This document shows positions 7,948 through 16,428 of a stretch of 64,000 nucleotides of DNA, in pieces; positions within the stretch are counted from its first letter, which is position 1; the number at the start of each line of letters is the position of its first letter. Under the pieces are notes generated by a model, which saw only the letters and a list, made by a program, of their open reading frames with translations, was not told the DNA's origin and searched no databases. Source of the DNA: an uncultured Paludibaculum sp. (GTDB lineage Bacteria; Acidobacteriota; Terriglobia; Bryobacterales; Bryobacteraceae); assembly GCF_963665245.1 (NCBI RefSeq), contig NZ_OY762268.1, positions 496,001 to 560,000 of the forward strand, written 5' to 3'. The position numbers and the translations under genes are program-made.

Positions 7948-10172
7948 ACCGCACCCCACCGCCGCCGCAGAAACCACTCGCCTGCCTTCAACATCGCGAA
8001 GAGCAATAGCGCGGCTGGCGCGTTCCAGATGTCCCGCGTCTCCTTCACGGAAATCCCCGCATCGGAGTATTCGATCTCTTCCGGCAGGTGGCCCGTATCC
8101 GAGGGTTTGTAGTAGCGCCCGCCGGTCTGCTGGGCGATACGCTCCAGCAACTCGCGGTTCTGCTCGGTACGGAAATGCTCGGCCACGCCGTCTTCCCGCT
8201 GGAAGGTCAGCACGTCGCGCCCCACTTCCTTATCGCCCTGCTTCGCCACGACCTCCATGAGATAGGAGCCCGCGTTGTCGGCCTTCCATTCCCCGGCATA
8301 CACGCCGGGCTGACCGGTGACAGGCCGCATGGTGACGAGATCGGCGACGCCAGCCGGACCCAATACATGTCCCTCTACCATTGCATCGGTGGCCGGCAGA
8401 TAGTTCTGATCGCGTACCTCCACATGGAATGGGACGCGCGTCTCATCGGAGTAGACGGCCTTGTCAGTCACCGCCGAGACATGCTCCGCCGTGGAGGCCA
8501 CCAGCCAGCGTAGAAGCTGCTGCCAGAAGACCTCATGGCTCATGTCCTTGGAGTCCTGCAGCATCTGCCAGCGCCAGCTCCCACCAGTTGCGAAGACGCC
8601 GACGCGGCCGCGGCCGAAGTTCTGCGTCGTCAGCAATGGGAACTTGCCCTTGCTGGTCGGCGCCATCTCGGCCAGCACCAGCGCGCCGGGCTTGGCTGGA
8701 CCGGTCTCCTGATAGTCGGCCAGGTAAGGCAGCGCCTTCCAACGCGAGATGTTCTTTTCCGGATCTTCCTCAATGCGCGTGATGAGACTGTCGCGCCCGG
8801 CGAGCGCCAGTTCCACCGTGGCCGGATCGCGATGAAACGTGTTCTTGCGGTCCAACAGCGTCACCGGCATGATCTCCGCCACTTCGCTCTTGTTCCAGCC
8901 GCCGTCGCTCAACGCTGCGCGGCCGCCCAGGAACAGCACGCCACCGCCGCGCCGGTCGACGAATTCCTTGATCAGCCCCTGCTGCGCCGGATTGAAGTAG
9001 CTGGCCTCGACGTTGCCGATCACAAGGCCCTGGTAGCGAAACAACTCGTCCACCGTATCAGGGAAGCCGTGCTCCAGTTCCTTGGCGTCGTTGGTGCCCT
9101 GCCGGTAGAGCTTGTTCTGCGTCGTGCGCACGATGCTGGCCACCTGCAGGCTGCGGTCCAGCTCGGCGGCACGCCGGATGAACTTCATCTCCCAGCGCGG
9201 CTCGCCCTCAAAGTACAGGATGCGCGGCTTGCGGTCTTCCACGTTCACCAGCCGCGTCAGAACATTGTTGTCCTTGTTCGTTTCGCCTTCCAGCAGATCC
9301 GCGCCCACGCGCAGCGACTTCGCGCCGGCCACGCCGGCCTGGAATGAGATCACCTCGCGCGCCGTCTGTCCGTCTTCCGGCAGCTTCACAACGCGGGTGG
9401 CCAGCACCTTGCCGTCAGCTCGAACACTCAGCTTCGCCATCTTGCCGGCGAAGCCCGATTGCCGCAGCGTCACAGTGGCGGCCAGGCGCGCATCTGGCAG
9501 CGATCGTGGCACAATCTGCACGTCGCTCACCTCGACGTCGCGCGCCAGTTGTTCGCTGCCGAAGCCGATGGCGTGAACGGGAATGCGCGACTGCCGCAGC
9601 GTCGCCATCGTCTCCGAATCCAGACCGCCGGCATTGTCGGCGCCATCGGTGAGCAGCACCACCGCTCCGATGGGCAGTGTCGCCGCCTCGGCCGTTGCAC
9701 CCTTCAACGCGTCGCCCAGTCGGGTTACCGGTTGGTCGGCCACGGCCGGCACCTGATCCACGCGTTCCAGGGTGCTGCCAGCGCGATAGAGCCGCACCGG
9801 GAAGCGCTTCTTCAATTGCGCCAGCAGTCCGGAATCCAGCAACGACTTCGCCTGGCCGATGCGCCCTTCCAAAGCCATGCTGGTGGAAGCGTCGACCACA
9901 ACGGCCACCACGTTCTGCTGAGGCTTCAGCATCGATACGCTGAGCGCGGGCTGCCATAACAAAACTAACAACACGAGCAGGCCGACCCACTGGATTCCGG
10001 CCAACACCAGAGCCCGGGTGCGCGGCAAAGGCTTACGCAGGAACAGGACAGCCACCAGGACGGCTGCCGCCACGGCCAGCAGACCCAGCAGCCACAAGGG
10101 CCATCCGCTGAGCAGCACAAGGGTCCCCTTGCGGTACACCGGCCACGGATACTTGAAGAGAAACTCGAACAT
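7944..10172 (-). CDS. VWA and glutamine-amidotransferase-like domain membrane protein
   Basis: 742 residues. Two membrane segments near the N-terminus (about residues 15-40 and 50-75) precede a VWA-like domain with the MIDAS motif in VVVDASTSMAL (DxSxS). A later region, with FLGGRAALSDGG, resembles the class I glutamine-amidotransferase-like fold found in this protein group. A last hydrophobic segment lies near the C-terminus. I chose ATG 10172, eight bases after the DUF4159 stop, over an upstream start at 10271 that would overlap that gene by 91 bases. It probably works with the MoxR/DUF58/BatA proteins of the same operon. Confidence 0.8.
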   Translation of the reverse strand: MFEFLFKYPWPVYRKGTLVLLSGWPLWLLGLLAVAAAVLVAVLFLRKPLPRTRALVLAGIQWVGLLVLLVLLWQPALSVSMLKPQQNVVAVVVDASTSMALEGRIGQAKSLLDSGLLAQLKKRFPVRLYRAGSTLERVDQVPAVADQPVTRLGDALKGATAEAATLPIGAVVLLTDGADNAGGLDSETMATLRQSRIPVHAIGFGSEQLARDVEVSDVQIVPRSLPDARLAATVTLRQSGFAGKMAKLSVRADGKVLATRVVKLPEDGQTAREVISFQAGVAGAKSLRVGADLLEGETNKDNNVLTRLVNVEDRKPRILYFEGEPRWEMKFIRRAAELDRSLQVASIVRTTQNKLYRQGTNDAKELEHGFPDTVDELFRYQGLVIGNVEASYFNPAQQGLIKEFVDRRGGGVLFLGGRAALSDGGWNKSEVAEIMPVTLLDRKNTFHRDPATVELALAGRDSLITRIEEDPEKNISRWKALPYLADYQETGPAKPGALVLAEMAPTSKGKFPLLTTQNFGRGRVGVFATGGSWRWQMLQDSKDMSHEVFWQQLLRWLVASTAEHVSAVTDKAVYSDETRVPFHVEVRDQNYLPATDAMVEGHVLGPAGVADLVTMRPVTGQPGVYAGEWKADNAGSYLMEVVAKQGDKEVGRDVLTFQREDGVAEHFRTEQNRELLERIAQQTGGRYYKPSDTGHLPEEIEYSDAGISVKETRDIWNAPAALLLFAMLKAGEWFLRRRWGAV

Positions 10173-10180
10173 TGTGCTTT

Positions 10181-10978
10181 CTAGTGGGTCATGGAATAGA
10201 TGATGTAATTCAGACCGGTGCGGTAGGCTTGCGAAGTATATTTTTCCGGATAGTGCGGGCTGTCGGCCCACTCCCAGGCGTCACCCTGGTCCATGTTGTG
10301 GCAGATCGCGATGACGATGCGCCCCTGGTCGTCGCGGACGGCGCGCCACTTCGGTTCGTAGCCATCGTACTCGTACGTCTTGGTAAACGGGTAGTTCACG
10401 ATGCCGGGCACCTGCAGGCGGTGATCCAGATCATAGAGCACGTGAAAGATGGGGTCGCTGTCTTCGATGTCCACGATGGGGCGGTCGCCGAAACCTTTGT
10501 TCAGGCTCGCCGTGAACACGTCCCACTCGAAGGTGCCATGGAAGTCGTCGGTCATCAGGAACCCGCCCCGGTCGATGAACTCCCGCAGCTTCTTCGCTTG
10601 ATCATCGGGCAGGTCCCAGTGGCCGGCCTCGACAACGTATACAAACGGGTAGTTGAAGATTTCGTCGCTGATGAGGTCGACAATCCGTTCCATGCTGTTG
10701 ACGTGGATGCGCGACAGACGCCGCACCCCTTGCAGGAACTGTCGATCCGCCTTCGGATAGTCCACCGTCCACTGGCCGCGCATGGCCCACATCCCGGATG
10801 CCTGCACATTTCTATAGCGTAGACGCGCGAAGTAGAACTCGGTCTTCTCATTGGCGTCGGGCGGTGTGGGGATGTAGTCCGCTTCGGGAAAGATATCGCG
10901 AATCCAGCGCTGGCCCATCAGTGAGCACACAAGTAGCAGGCCTAATACCACCACAGTCGACAGCCTGCGCAGGCGCAA
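10181..10978 (-). CDS. DUF4159 domain protein, secreted
   Basis: 265 residues, first gene of the MoxR/Bat operon. A hydrophobic signal segment covers about residues 7-21. The body matches the DUF4159 pattern: FxxLRY near the start, a central Y-x-VEAGHW strand, a GGFLMTDDFHG motif and late conserved residues around DPIFHVLYDLD. The start is TTG: a strong GAGAGGGGA ribosome binding site lies just upstream and an in-frame TGA immediately before the TTG rules out a longer start. DUF4159 genes commonly lead VWA/MoxR clusters; the function is unknown. Confidence 0.82.
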   Translation of the reverse strand: MRLRRLSTVVVLGLLLVCSLMGQRWIRDIFPEADYIPTPPDANEKTEFYFARLRYRNVQASGMWAMRGQWTVDYPKADRQFLQGVRRLSRIHVNSMERIVDLISDEIFNYPFVYVVEAGHWDLPDDQAKKLREFIDRGGFLMTDDFHGTFEWDVFTASLNKGFGDRPIVDIEDSDPIFHVLYDLDHRLQVPGIVNYPFTKTYEYDGYEPKWRAVRDDQGRIVIAICHNMDQGDAWEWADSPHYPEKYTSQAYRTGLNYIIYSMTH

Positions 10979-11012
10979 TCAGATTCCCCTCTCTTGTGCG
11001 CTCCAGAATAGC

Positions 11013-11054
11013 AAAACCCGGCTGCTTGTATTGACGCGCAAACAAGCGGCCGGG
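11013..11054 (-). terminator. Rho-independent terminator upstream of the DUF4159 operon
   Basis: Arms 11042-11054 and 11017-11029 form a 13-bp stem with one mismatch and a 12-base loop. On the minus strand it is followed by TTTT. It lies between the isomerase stop and the DUF4159 start and probably ends transcription of the 19653-11197 gene set. Confidence 0.7.
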
Positions 11055-11121
11055 TATCGAAAATGTGAAATTTAGTTCGAGCGGCCAGTGAGTTGCGGCG
11101 TCCAACCGAGGTTGCACGGCA

Positions 11122-11198
11122 AGCGGTCAGCGGTCGGCGATCAGCCATCAGCTCGGAAGCGCGCGAAGCTGATAGCTGAGGGCTGACGGCTGAAAGCT
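11122..11198. repeat. Long imperfect inverted repeat, REP-like
   Basis: Two 32-base arms (11122-11153 and 11167-11198) pair with seven mismatches around a 13-base loop; the inner 13 pairs (TCAGCCATCAGCT with AGCTGATAGCTGA) have one mismatch. Each arm is built of short CAGC/TCAGC-type units. It overlaps the stop codon of the isomerase gene. No T-tract follows, so a mobile REP-like element or mRNA 3'-end stabiliser is more likely than a terminator. Confidence 0.65.
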
Positions 11199-12057
11199 AA
11201 GCTGCAAGCAGTCCCCGCAGATTCCACCCGCAGATGATGCTGCCTTCCTTCTTGTGGCCGTTCGGACCCGGCCAGTGCGTCTCCAGACTCACCGCTCCTT
11301 GGTACCCGTCACGCAGCAGGGCCGCAATCTGACCCTTCCAGTCTACATGACGTGTCCCCACGGGTCCCCAAACGGGCTTATGGCCGTCCATGTGGCAGTC
11401 CTTTGCATGCACGTGCACAATGCGGCCCTTGGGCAGCAGGTCGTATCCGTATGGGTACGGCTCTTCACCCGCTACCAGCGCATTCGCCGGATCCCACACC
11501 AGCTTCAGGTGCGAATGCGGAACTGCGTTCAGAAATCGGGCAGCCTCGGCCGCGGTGCCGATGTTGCATGCGTGTTCGTTCTCGATGCCGCAGATGATGT
11601 CATGCGCCTTGAACTGATCGGCCATCTTCGACAACGCGGCGCAGGCCGGCTCGAAGCACTTCTCGGGATCCACGGTCCGCCAAAAGGAGAAGACGCGCAC
11701 CACTTTGGCCCCGGTCATCTCGCAGAGTTGGATCGCCCGCTCGGCCAGTCGCGGCTGATCGTCCATCGTGTGGTTCGATCCGAAGATGTCCTGCTGGAAA
11801 CGTCCGTCCACCTCGCCGCCGTCCGGCAGCGTGCACTTCAGAATCGGCGACGACAGCCCCAGCACCCGGATGCCCTTGGCGCTCAGCATCTCCATTGCCT
11901 TCTTCACTTCATCATCGGTGAGGTTCATGATGTTCTTGCCCCACACGACGCGCAGTTCGCAGGCCGTCATGCCAATGGGCGCCATCGCCTCCAACGCCTC
12001 GCCCAGATCGGGCGAGAACTCATCGGTGATCGCAGCCAGTTCGAGTTTCGGAGTCAT
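11197..12057 (-). CDS. Sugar phosphate isomerase/epimerase, TIM-barrel family
   Basis: 286 residues, the usual length for the xylose-isomerase-like TIM-barrel (AP endonuclease 2) family. Candidate metal-site residues are seen as GIENEHACN (Glu), VWDPANAL (Asp), HVHAKDC (His) and a late SLETHWPG (Glu). The N-terminal ELAAITDEFS start is cytoplasmic with no signal. It is the last gene of a minus-strand set, six bases after the ASPIC gene stop. Members act on sugars or sugar phosphates or keto-sugars; the substrate cannot be told from sequence. Confidence 0.85.
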   Translation of the reverse strand: MTPKLELAAITDEFSPDLGEALEAMAPIGMTACELRVVWGKNIMNLTDDEVKKAMEMLSAKGIRVLGLSSPILKCTLPDGGEVDGRFQQDIFGSNHTMDDQPRLAERAIQLCEMTGAKVVRVFSFWRTVDPEKCFEPACAALSKMADQFKAHDIICGIENEHACNIGTAAEAARFLNAVPHSHLKLVWDPANALVAGEEPYPYGYDLLPKGRIVHVHAKDCHMDGHKPVWGPVGTRHVDWKGQIAALLRDGYQGAVSLETHWPGPNGHKKEGSIICGWNLRGLLAA

Positions 12058-12063
12058 ACGTAG

Positions 12064-13686
12064 TTATTTTGCCTCATCAATGACCAGGTGTTGATCGGGC
12101 TTCACGCTCGTGAGCCGCTGTTTCACACCGCTAGGCCATTCTATTTCAATCGAGGCGATGGACGTATCCCGGCCCAACCCGAACGTCAGCGCGAGGTCCG
12201 ACTGCGAACAGTAGCTCGACCCGCTGTGTACCGTCTGCCACTGCTTGCCCGACGCACTCTCCACCCGCACCGTGGCGCCAATCCCGCTGCGGTTCGACTT
12301 CCCGCCCTTCAGCCGCACGTTGATCCAGTGGTTTCTCGCCGTATTCGCGTCGTTGCGGTAAAGATACGCCGGACCGTTGTTTGTCGCGATCAGCAGGTCC
12401 AGGTCGCCGTCACGGTCGAAGTCGGCATAGGCGGTGCCACGCGCCACGACGGGACGCGTCAACTCCGCGCCCAGCTTCGCGCTCACGTCCTCAAACTTGC
12501 CCTTGCCCAGGTTGTGGAACAGCAACGGAGGTTCGGCAAACTTCACCTTCGGCTGCACACGGCCGATCTCCTCCTCGATGTGTCCGTTGCCCGAGAAGAT
12601 GTCCAGCCAGCCGTCCAAATCATAGTCGAAGTAGAACACGCCGAACGCCAGGCTCAGCAGCGAGGCCCTCCCCACGGTCGACCTCGGAGCCTCATCCACA
12701 AACAGCCCCTTGCCCTCATTCCTGTAGAGTCCCAGCATCTGGTTCGTGAAGTTGCCTACCAGCAGATGAGCCCGGCCCGAACGGTCGAAGTCGCCCGCGT
12801 CCACGCCCATCGCGCCGCGTGCCACGCCGTCTTCTCCAAACGCCACCCCAGCCGACACGCCCTCCTCCGCGAACGTGCCGTTCTTCAAGTTCCGGTACAG
12901 CTTGTTCGGCTGCGTATCGTTGGCGACAAACAGATCGGGCCAGCCGTCGCCGTTGTAGTCCAGCGTCGCGACGCCCAGGGACTTCGATGTCGGGTCGTAG
13001 ACCTTGGCCTTCTTCGTGGCGTCTTCGAACTTGCCACCGCCCAGATTGCGGTACAGCTTCGACGTCACACCCTTATACGATTCCGGGGTGCAGTACGACT
13101 TGCTCACCCCATCCAGCGAACACCAGAGGTCCTTCTCCCTGCTCCACTGAACGTAGTTGGCCACAAACAGATCGAGCTTCCCGTCCATGTCGTAGTCGAC
13201 AAACGCCGCCGACGTCCCGAACGCGGCGTTGTCGATCCCGGCGGCCTTCGTCACATCCTTGAACTTGAAGCCGCCTTCGTTGTGCAGCAGTCGGTCGCCT
13301 TCCAGAGCCGTGATGTAGAGGTCTTCCCGCCCGTCGTTGTCGAAATCGCCGGCTGCCACGCCCATGGCGTAGATCTCGACATCCAGGCCGCTACCCGGAG
13401 TGACGTTCGTGAACGTGCCGTTCTTGTTATTCCTGTAGAGCGCCGAAATCGTGCGCCGTCCACGCGACGTCCAGTCCTTGCTGTTCAACAGCACGATGTC
13501 CGGATACCCGTCGCCATCCAGATCAACAAACGCGCACCCGGAGCCCATCGTCTCCGGCAGCCACTTCTTCCCTGCCTTGCCCGCGTTGTGCTTGAACACA
13601 ATGCCGGCCGTCTTCGTCACATCGGTGAACTTCGGCGTCTGGCCGGCGAGCGTCGCCGCCGCGGCCAACAGGAGAAGCACCCTCAT
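12064..13686 (-). CDS. Secreted FG-GAP/VCBS repeat protein with ASPIC/UnbV C-terminus
   Basis: 540 residues. Signal peptide MRVLLLLAAAATLAGQ. At least seven calcium-loop repeats of the DxDxDGxxD type are visible (for example DLDGDGYPDI, DFDNDGREDL, DYDMDGKLDL, DYNGDGWPDL, DYDLDGWLDI, DFDRDGDLDL), indicating a seven-bladed propeller. The C-terminus (IEWPSGVKQRL...) is the ASPIC/UnbV domain, as in CRTAC1-like proteins. The ATG shares one base with the upstream TAA (TAATG). It probably acts outside the cytoplasmic membrane in binding or adhesion alongside the cytochrome encoded upstream. Confidence 0.9.
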   Translation of the reverse strand: MRVLLLLAAAATLAGQTPKFTDVTKTAGIVFKHNAGKAGKKWLPETMGSGCAFVDLDGDGYPDIVLLNSKDWTSRGRRTISALYRNNKNGTFTNVTPGSGLDVEIYAMGVAAGDFDNDGREDLYITALEGDRLLHNEGGFKFKDVTKAAGIDNAAFGTSAAFVDYDMDGKLDLFVANYVQWSREKDLWCSLDGVSKSYCTPESYKGVTSKLYRNLGGGKFEDATKKAKVYDPTSKSLGVATLDYNGDGWPDLFVANDTQPNKLYRNLKNGTFAEEGVSAGVAFGEDGVARGAMGVDAGDFDRSGRAHLLVGNFTNQMLGLYRNEGKGLFVDEAPRSTVGRASLLSLAFGVFYFDYDLDGWLDIFSGNGHIEEEIGRVQPKVKFAEPPLLFHNLGKGKFEDVSAKLGAELTRPVVARGTAYADFDRDGDLDLLIATNNGPAYLYRNDANTARNHWINVRLKGGKSNRSGIGATVRVESASGKQWQTVHSGSSYCSQSDLALTFGLGRDTSIASIEIEWPSGVKQRLTSVKPDQHLVIDEAK

Positions 13687-16427
13687 TAGCGTGACCCCGC
13701 CTTCCTGCTCGCCTGCAGCGACGACTCGTGCTCGTGAATCGTCTGCCGCTCGTTGTTGTCCTCCGGCGAAAGCTGCCGCATCTTGGCCGTCAACGCCTGC
13801 GACGACTCGTCCGCCTTGAAGCGCCGGAATAGGCGCTCTTCCTTAACGGCCTGCTCCGTGTCGCCCAAGCCCCGGCAAGCCAGCATCAGCGTGTAGTGAG
13901 CCTGTAAGTCCTCGGGATCCACGTCCAGCACGCGTTTCAACGCCTCGATGGCGCCCTTGTAGTCGCGTTTCAGGAACAGGATCCGTCCGATCTGGTTCTG
14001 CACCACGCGATCCCGCGGATACTTCTGCGCCGCCACTTCCAGCGACTTCAAAGCGCCGTCGTAGTCGCCTTCCGCTTTCTGCGCCATCGCCTGGAAGAAC
14101 CAGATGCGGCCCAGCGACGAATCGGCCTTCATCGCCTTGTCCAGGAACTCCTTCGCACGCTCGATCTCGCCTTCCTGGATCAGCGCCCTCGCTACATTCA
14201 GCCACCCATCCGCGTACTCGGGCTGCGCCTCGGTCACCCGCGTGAACCCATACTCCGCGGCCTTCAGATCGCCTTGCAGCAGCGATCCGATGCCCCAGTC
14301 GTTCCAGCGCTCCCGATCCGCCTTCTGCGCCTCCTGTTTCCACACCGTCGCCTCGCCCGGCTTGGCCAGTTGCAGTTGCACCTGCGACTTCGCGAGCACC
14401 GTGATCGGGATATCCGGCACCTGCACCGACGGATCCTGCTCCGTCTGCCGGCTGTCATAGTGAATGCTCACCAGCTTCGGATCCTGGCCCGGCTTCACCT
14501 TCATCCCGTAGGTGAACTGGTTGTAATAGTGGCTGAACTTGCGGTAATTCAGCTTCGCCGTGAACGTGATGGGCCCCTGCGCATCCTTGGGGATCTTCAC
14601 CCGGTAGTGCGCAACATCGGCCGCACCGGGCGGGATCAGCCGCACATACAGCAGCGACCGTGCCTGCCACGCATTCCGCTTGTTGATCGGATTGCTGTCG
14701 CCATCCAGCATGTACGACTTGTAGAAGTGCGCGCCCGGCTCCACAGGAGCCAGATTGCCCTGCTTCGGGTCCTGCAGATTGCCCGACAGGAACACCTGCT
14801 TGCCCGTGGCGTCGTGCCCTTCCAGTTCCACCCAGATGTCGAACGCGTCCACCGTGCCGCCCGGGAAGAAGTGGCCGATCTTCTTCGTCCGCACCACGAC
14901 ATCCATGCGAATCGTCGAGCCCGGCTGGAACTTCGTCGAGGTCTTGTCCAGCGGCGCCGCCAGTTCCGATACCTCGCGAATCATGTACGCCGAAGACGAC
15001 TGTTCGGCCTCCTCGCCCACCGCGAAGGTCGTCATCGTTTGCGGGCCCGCATCCGCCCGCCGCTGCATCTGCGTCTGCGGAGCCTCGCCCGCCGGAGCGG
15101 CCGCGAAGATGTCCACCGAGATGAACCCCGACTGCAGGAAACCCTGTACCGCCGCCAGTTGCGTCTGGTCGCCATTCACATACGGCACGGCCGTATTGGC
15201 CGCCGCAAAACGGTGGTTGTGCACCATGCCGTCCCGGTTTCCTGGATCCTTCGACGGCACCAGGTCCATGTGGCAACCCGAGCAGGTCTTCGATTTGTCG
15301 GGGTAGTAGAACGACCGCGCCCCCTGCCCGCTGACACCGGACGCCTGCCAGTTGTCGTAGTCGTTGAAGCCCCGCAGCCAGCGGTAGTTGTTCACCGGTT
15401 CGTCCAGGTGCACCTTGTGGCAGGTAGAACAGAACTCCGCGCTGTCCTTCATGAACGGCTTGAGGAACGTGCGGCGATGCGGCTCCGGCTCCACCTTGGT
15501 CAGGAACCGATCCACCCAGTGGATGAACGGATTCTTCGAGGAGGCCAGTTCGTGCAGCTTCGGATACTCGATGGTGAAGCCGCCATTGCCCATCGTCGAA
15601 TCGATGTGCGTGATGGAATGGCACGACACGCAGCCCAGTCCGTTCTGCGCCTCGGGTGTCTCCAACTGTTCCTTGATGGGCCGCTCGAACCGGCCGTTGA
15701 AGAACACGGCGTGGTCGTGACAGCCGGCGCACCACTTCGAGCCGCGCGTACCCGAGATGTCCTGCATGTGCTCGATCGCCTTCGAGTAGTACTTGTTATT
15801 GAACGACGAGAAGTGGTGCATCGACGACTGCCATTGCTGGTAAATGTCCTTGTGGCACTCGCCGCAGAACTTCGAATCCATGAAGAACTTCGAGGGGATC
15901 ACCCCGCCCACATTGGTCCGTGAGGACGAAGGCCAGAACGGCGTCTTCGGCCCGCCGCCCTCGTCTTCCATCGACGCCGGCACGTAACCCGTGTTCGTCA
16001 CCTTCACCTGGTGGTCAGGAAATGCCTTCTGGTAGCCCAGCGCCGCCACGCAGAACAGCGCGCTGCAAGCGAAGACAAGCTGCGCCGACCGCCGCTTCGA
16101 CTCGACGACAATGGCCAGGGCGCCCAGCAGCCCAGCACCCACATGGGTCCAGAGCAGCCATTGGAATTCACGCGCCGCGCCCACCTTGCAGATGACCCCG
16201 CCCGTGGCCACGGCCACCACCGCATACAGCGCCATGCGCCGGTATTGCGCCGAAGTGAAGGCTAGCCAAAACAACGCCGCCGCCCACACCGTGCCCAGCC
16301 CAATGTGCGCTAAGACATTGGTCATGTAGAAGATGCCGGGCGTCGCGAAGGCCAGCAGATAGAAGCTGTTGGCAAGCAAGACTAGGAACGCGAGCCCGGT
16401 CCACCGGGCGGTTTTCGTCAGATTCAT
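13686..16427 (-). CDS. Membrane pentaheme cytochrome c fused to TPR domain
   Basis: 913 residues. Five hydrophobic segments at about residues 12-28, 33-57, 67-82, 92-108 and 118-131 are followed by a periplasmic region with five CxxCH haem-binding motifs: CGECH (188), CAGCH (233), CVSCH (266), CSTCH (333) and CSGCH (382). A beta-rich region follows, then TPR repeats from about residue 690 to 880. The combination of membrane anchor, multihaem domain and TPRs in one chain is unusual. One base separates its ATG from the upstream TPR/FG-GAP gene, so the two are surely co-transcribed. Likely a quinol-linked electron carrier or a sensor/assembly platform; this is inference. Confidence 0.85.
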   Translation of the reverse strand: MNLTKTARWTGLAFLVLLANSFYLLAFATPGIFYMTNVLAHIGLGTVWAAALFWLAFTSAQYRRMALYAVVAVATGGVICKVGAAREFQWLLWTHVGAGLLGALAIVVESKRRSAQLVFACSALFCVAALGYQKAFPDHQVKVTNTGYVPASMEDEGGGPKTPFWPSSSRTNVGGVIPSKFFMDSKFCGECHKDIYQQWQSSMHHFSSFNNKYYSKAIEHMQDISGTRGSKWCAGCHDHAVFFNGRFERPIKEQLETPEAQNGLGCVSCHSITHIDSTMGNGGFTIEYPKLHELASSKNPFIHWVDRFLTKVEPEPHRRTFLKPFMKDSAEFCSTCHKVHLDEPVNNYRWLRGFNDYDNWQASGVSGQGARSFYYPDKSKTCSGCHMDLVPSKDPGNRDGMVHNHRFAAANTAVPYVNGDQTQLAAVQGFLQSGFISVDIFAAAPAGEAPQTQMQRRADAGPQTMTTFAVGEEAEQSSSAYMIREVSELAAPLDKTSTKFQPGSTIRMDVVVRTKKIGHFFPGGTVDAFDIWVELEGHDATGKQVFLSGNLQDPKQGNLAPVEPGAHFYKSYMLDGDSNPINKRNAWQARSLLYVRLIPPGAADVAHYRVKIPKDAQGPITFTAKLNYRKFSHYYNQFTYGMKVKPGQDPKLVSIHYDSRQTEQDPSVQVPDIPITVLAKSQVQLQLAKPGEATVWKQEAQKADRERWNDWGIGSLLQGDLKAAEYGFTRVTEAQPEYADGWLNVARALIQEGEIERAKEFLDKAMKADSSLGRIWFFQAMAQKAEGDYDGALKSLEVAAQKYPRDRVVQNQIGRILFLKRDYKGAIEALKRVLDVDPEDLQAHYTLMLACRGLGDTEQAVKEERLFRRFKADESSQALTAKMRQLSPEDNNERQTIHEHESSLQASRKAGSR

Positions 16428-16428
16428 G

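Noticed and set aside
11122..11198. REP-like hairpin as an intrinsic terminator
   Set aside because: No T-tract on either side; a better terminator lies at 11013-11054.
12088..13689. 533-codon plus-strand frame opposite the FG-GAP/ASPIC gene
   Set aside because: Shadow; the minus strand carries seven calcium-loop repeats and a signal peptide.
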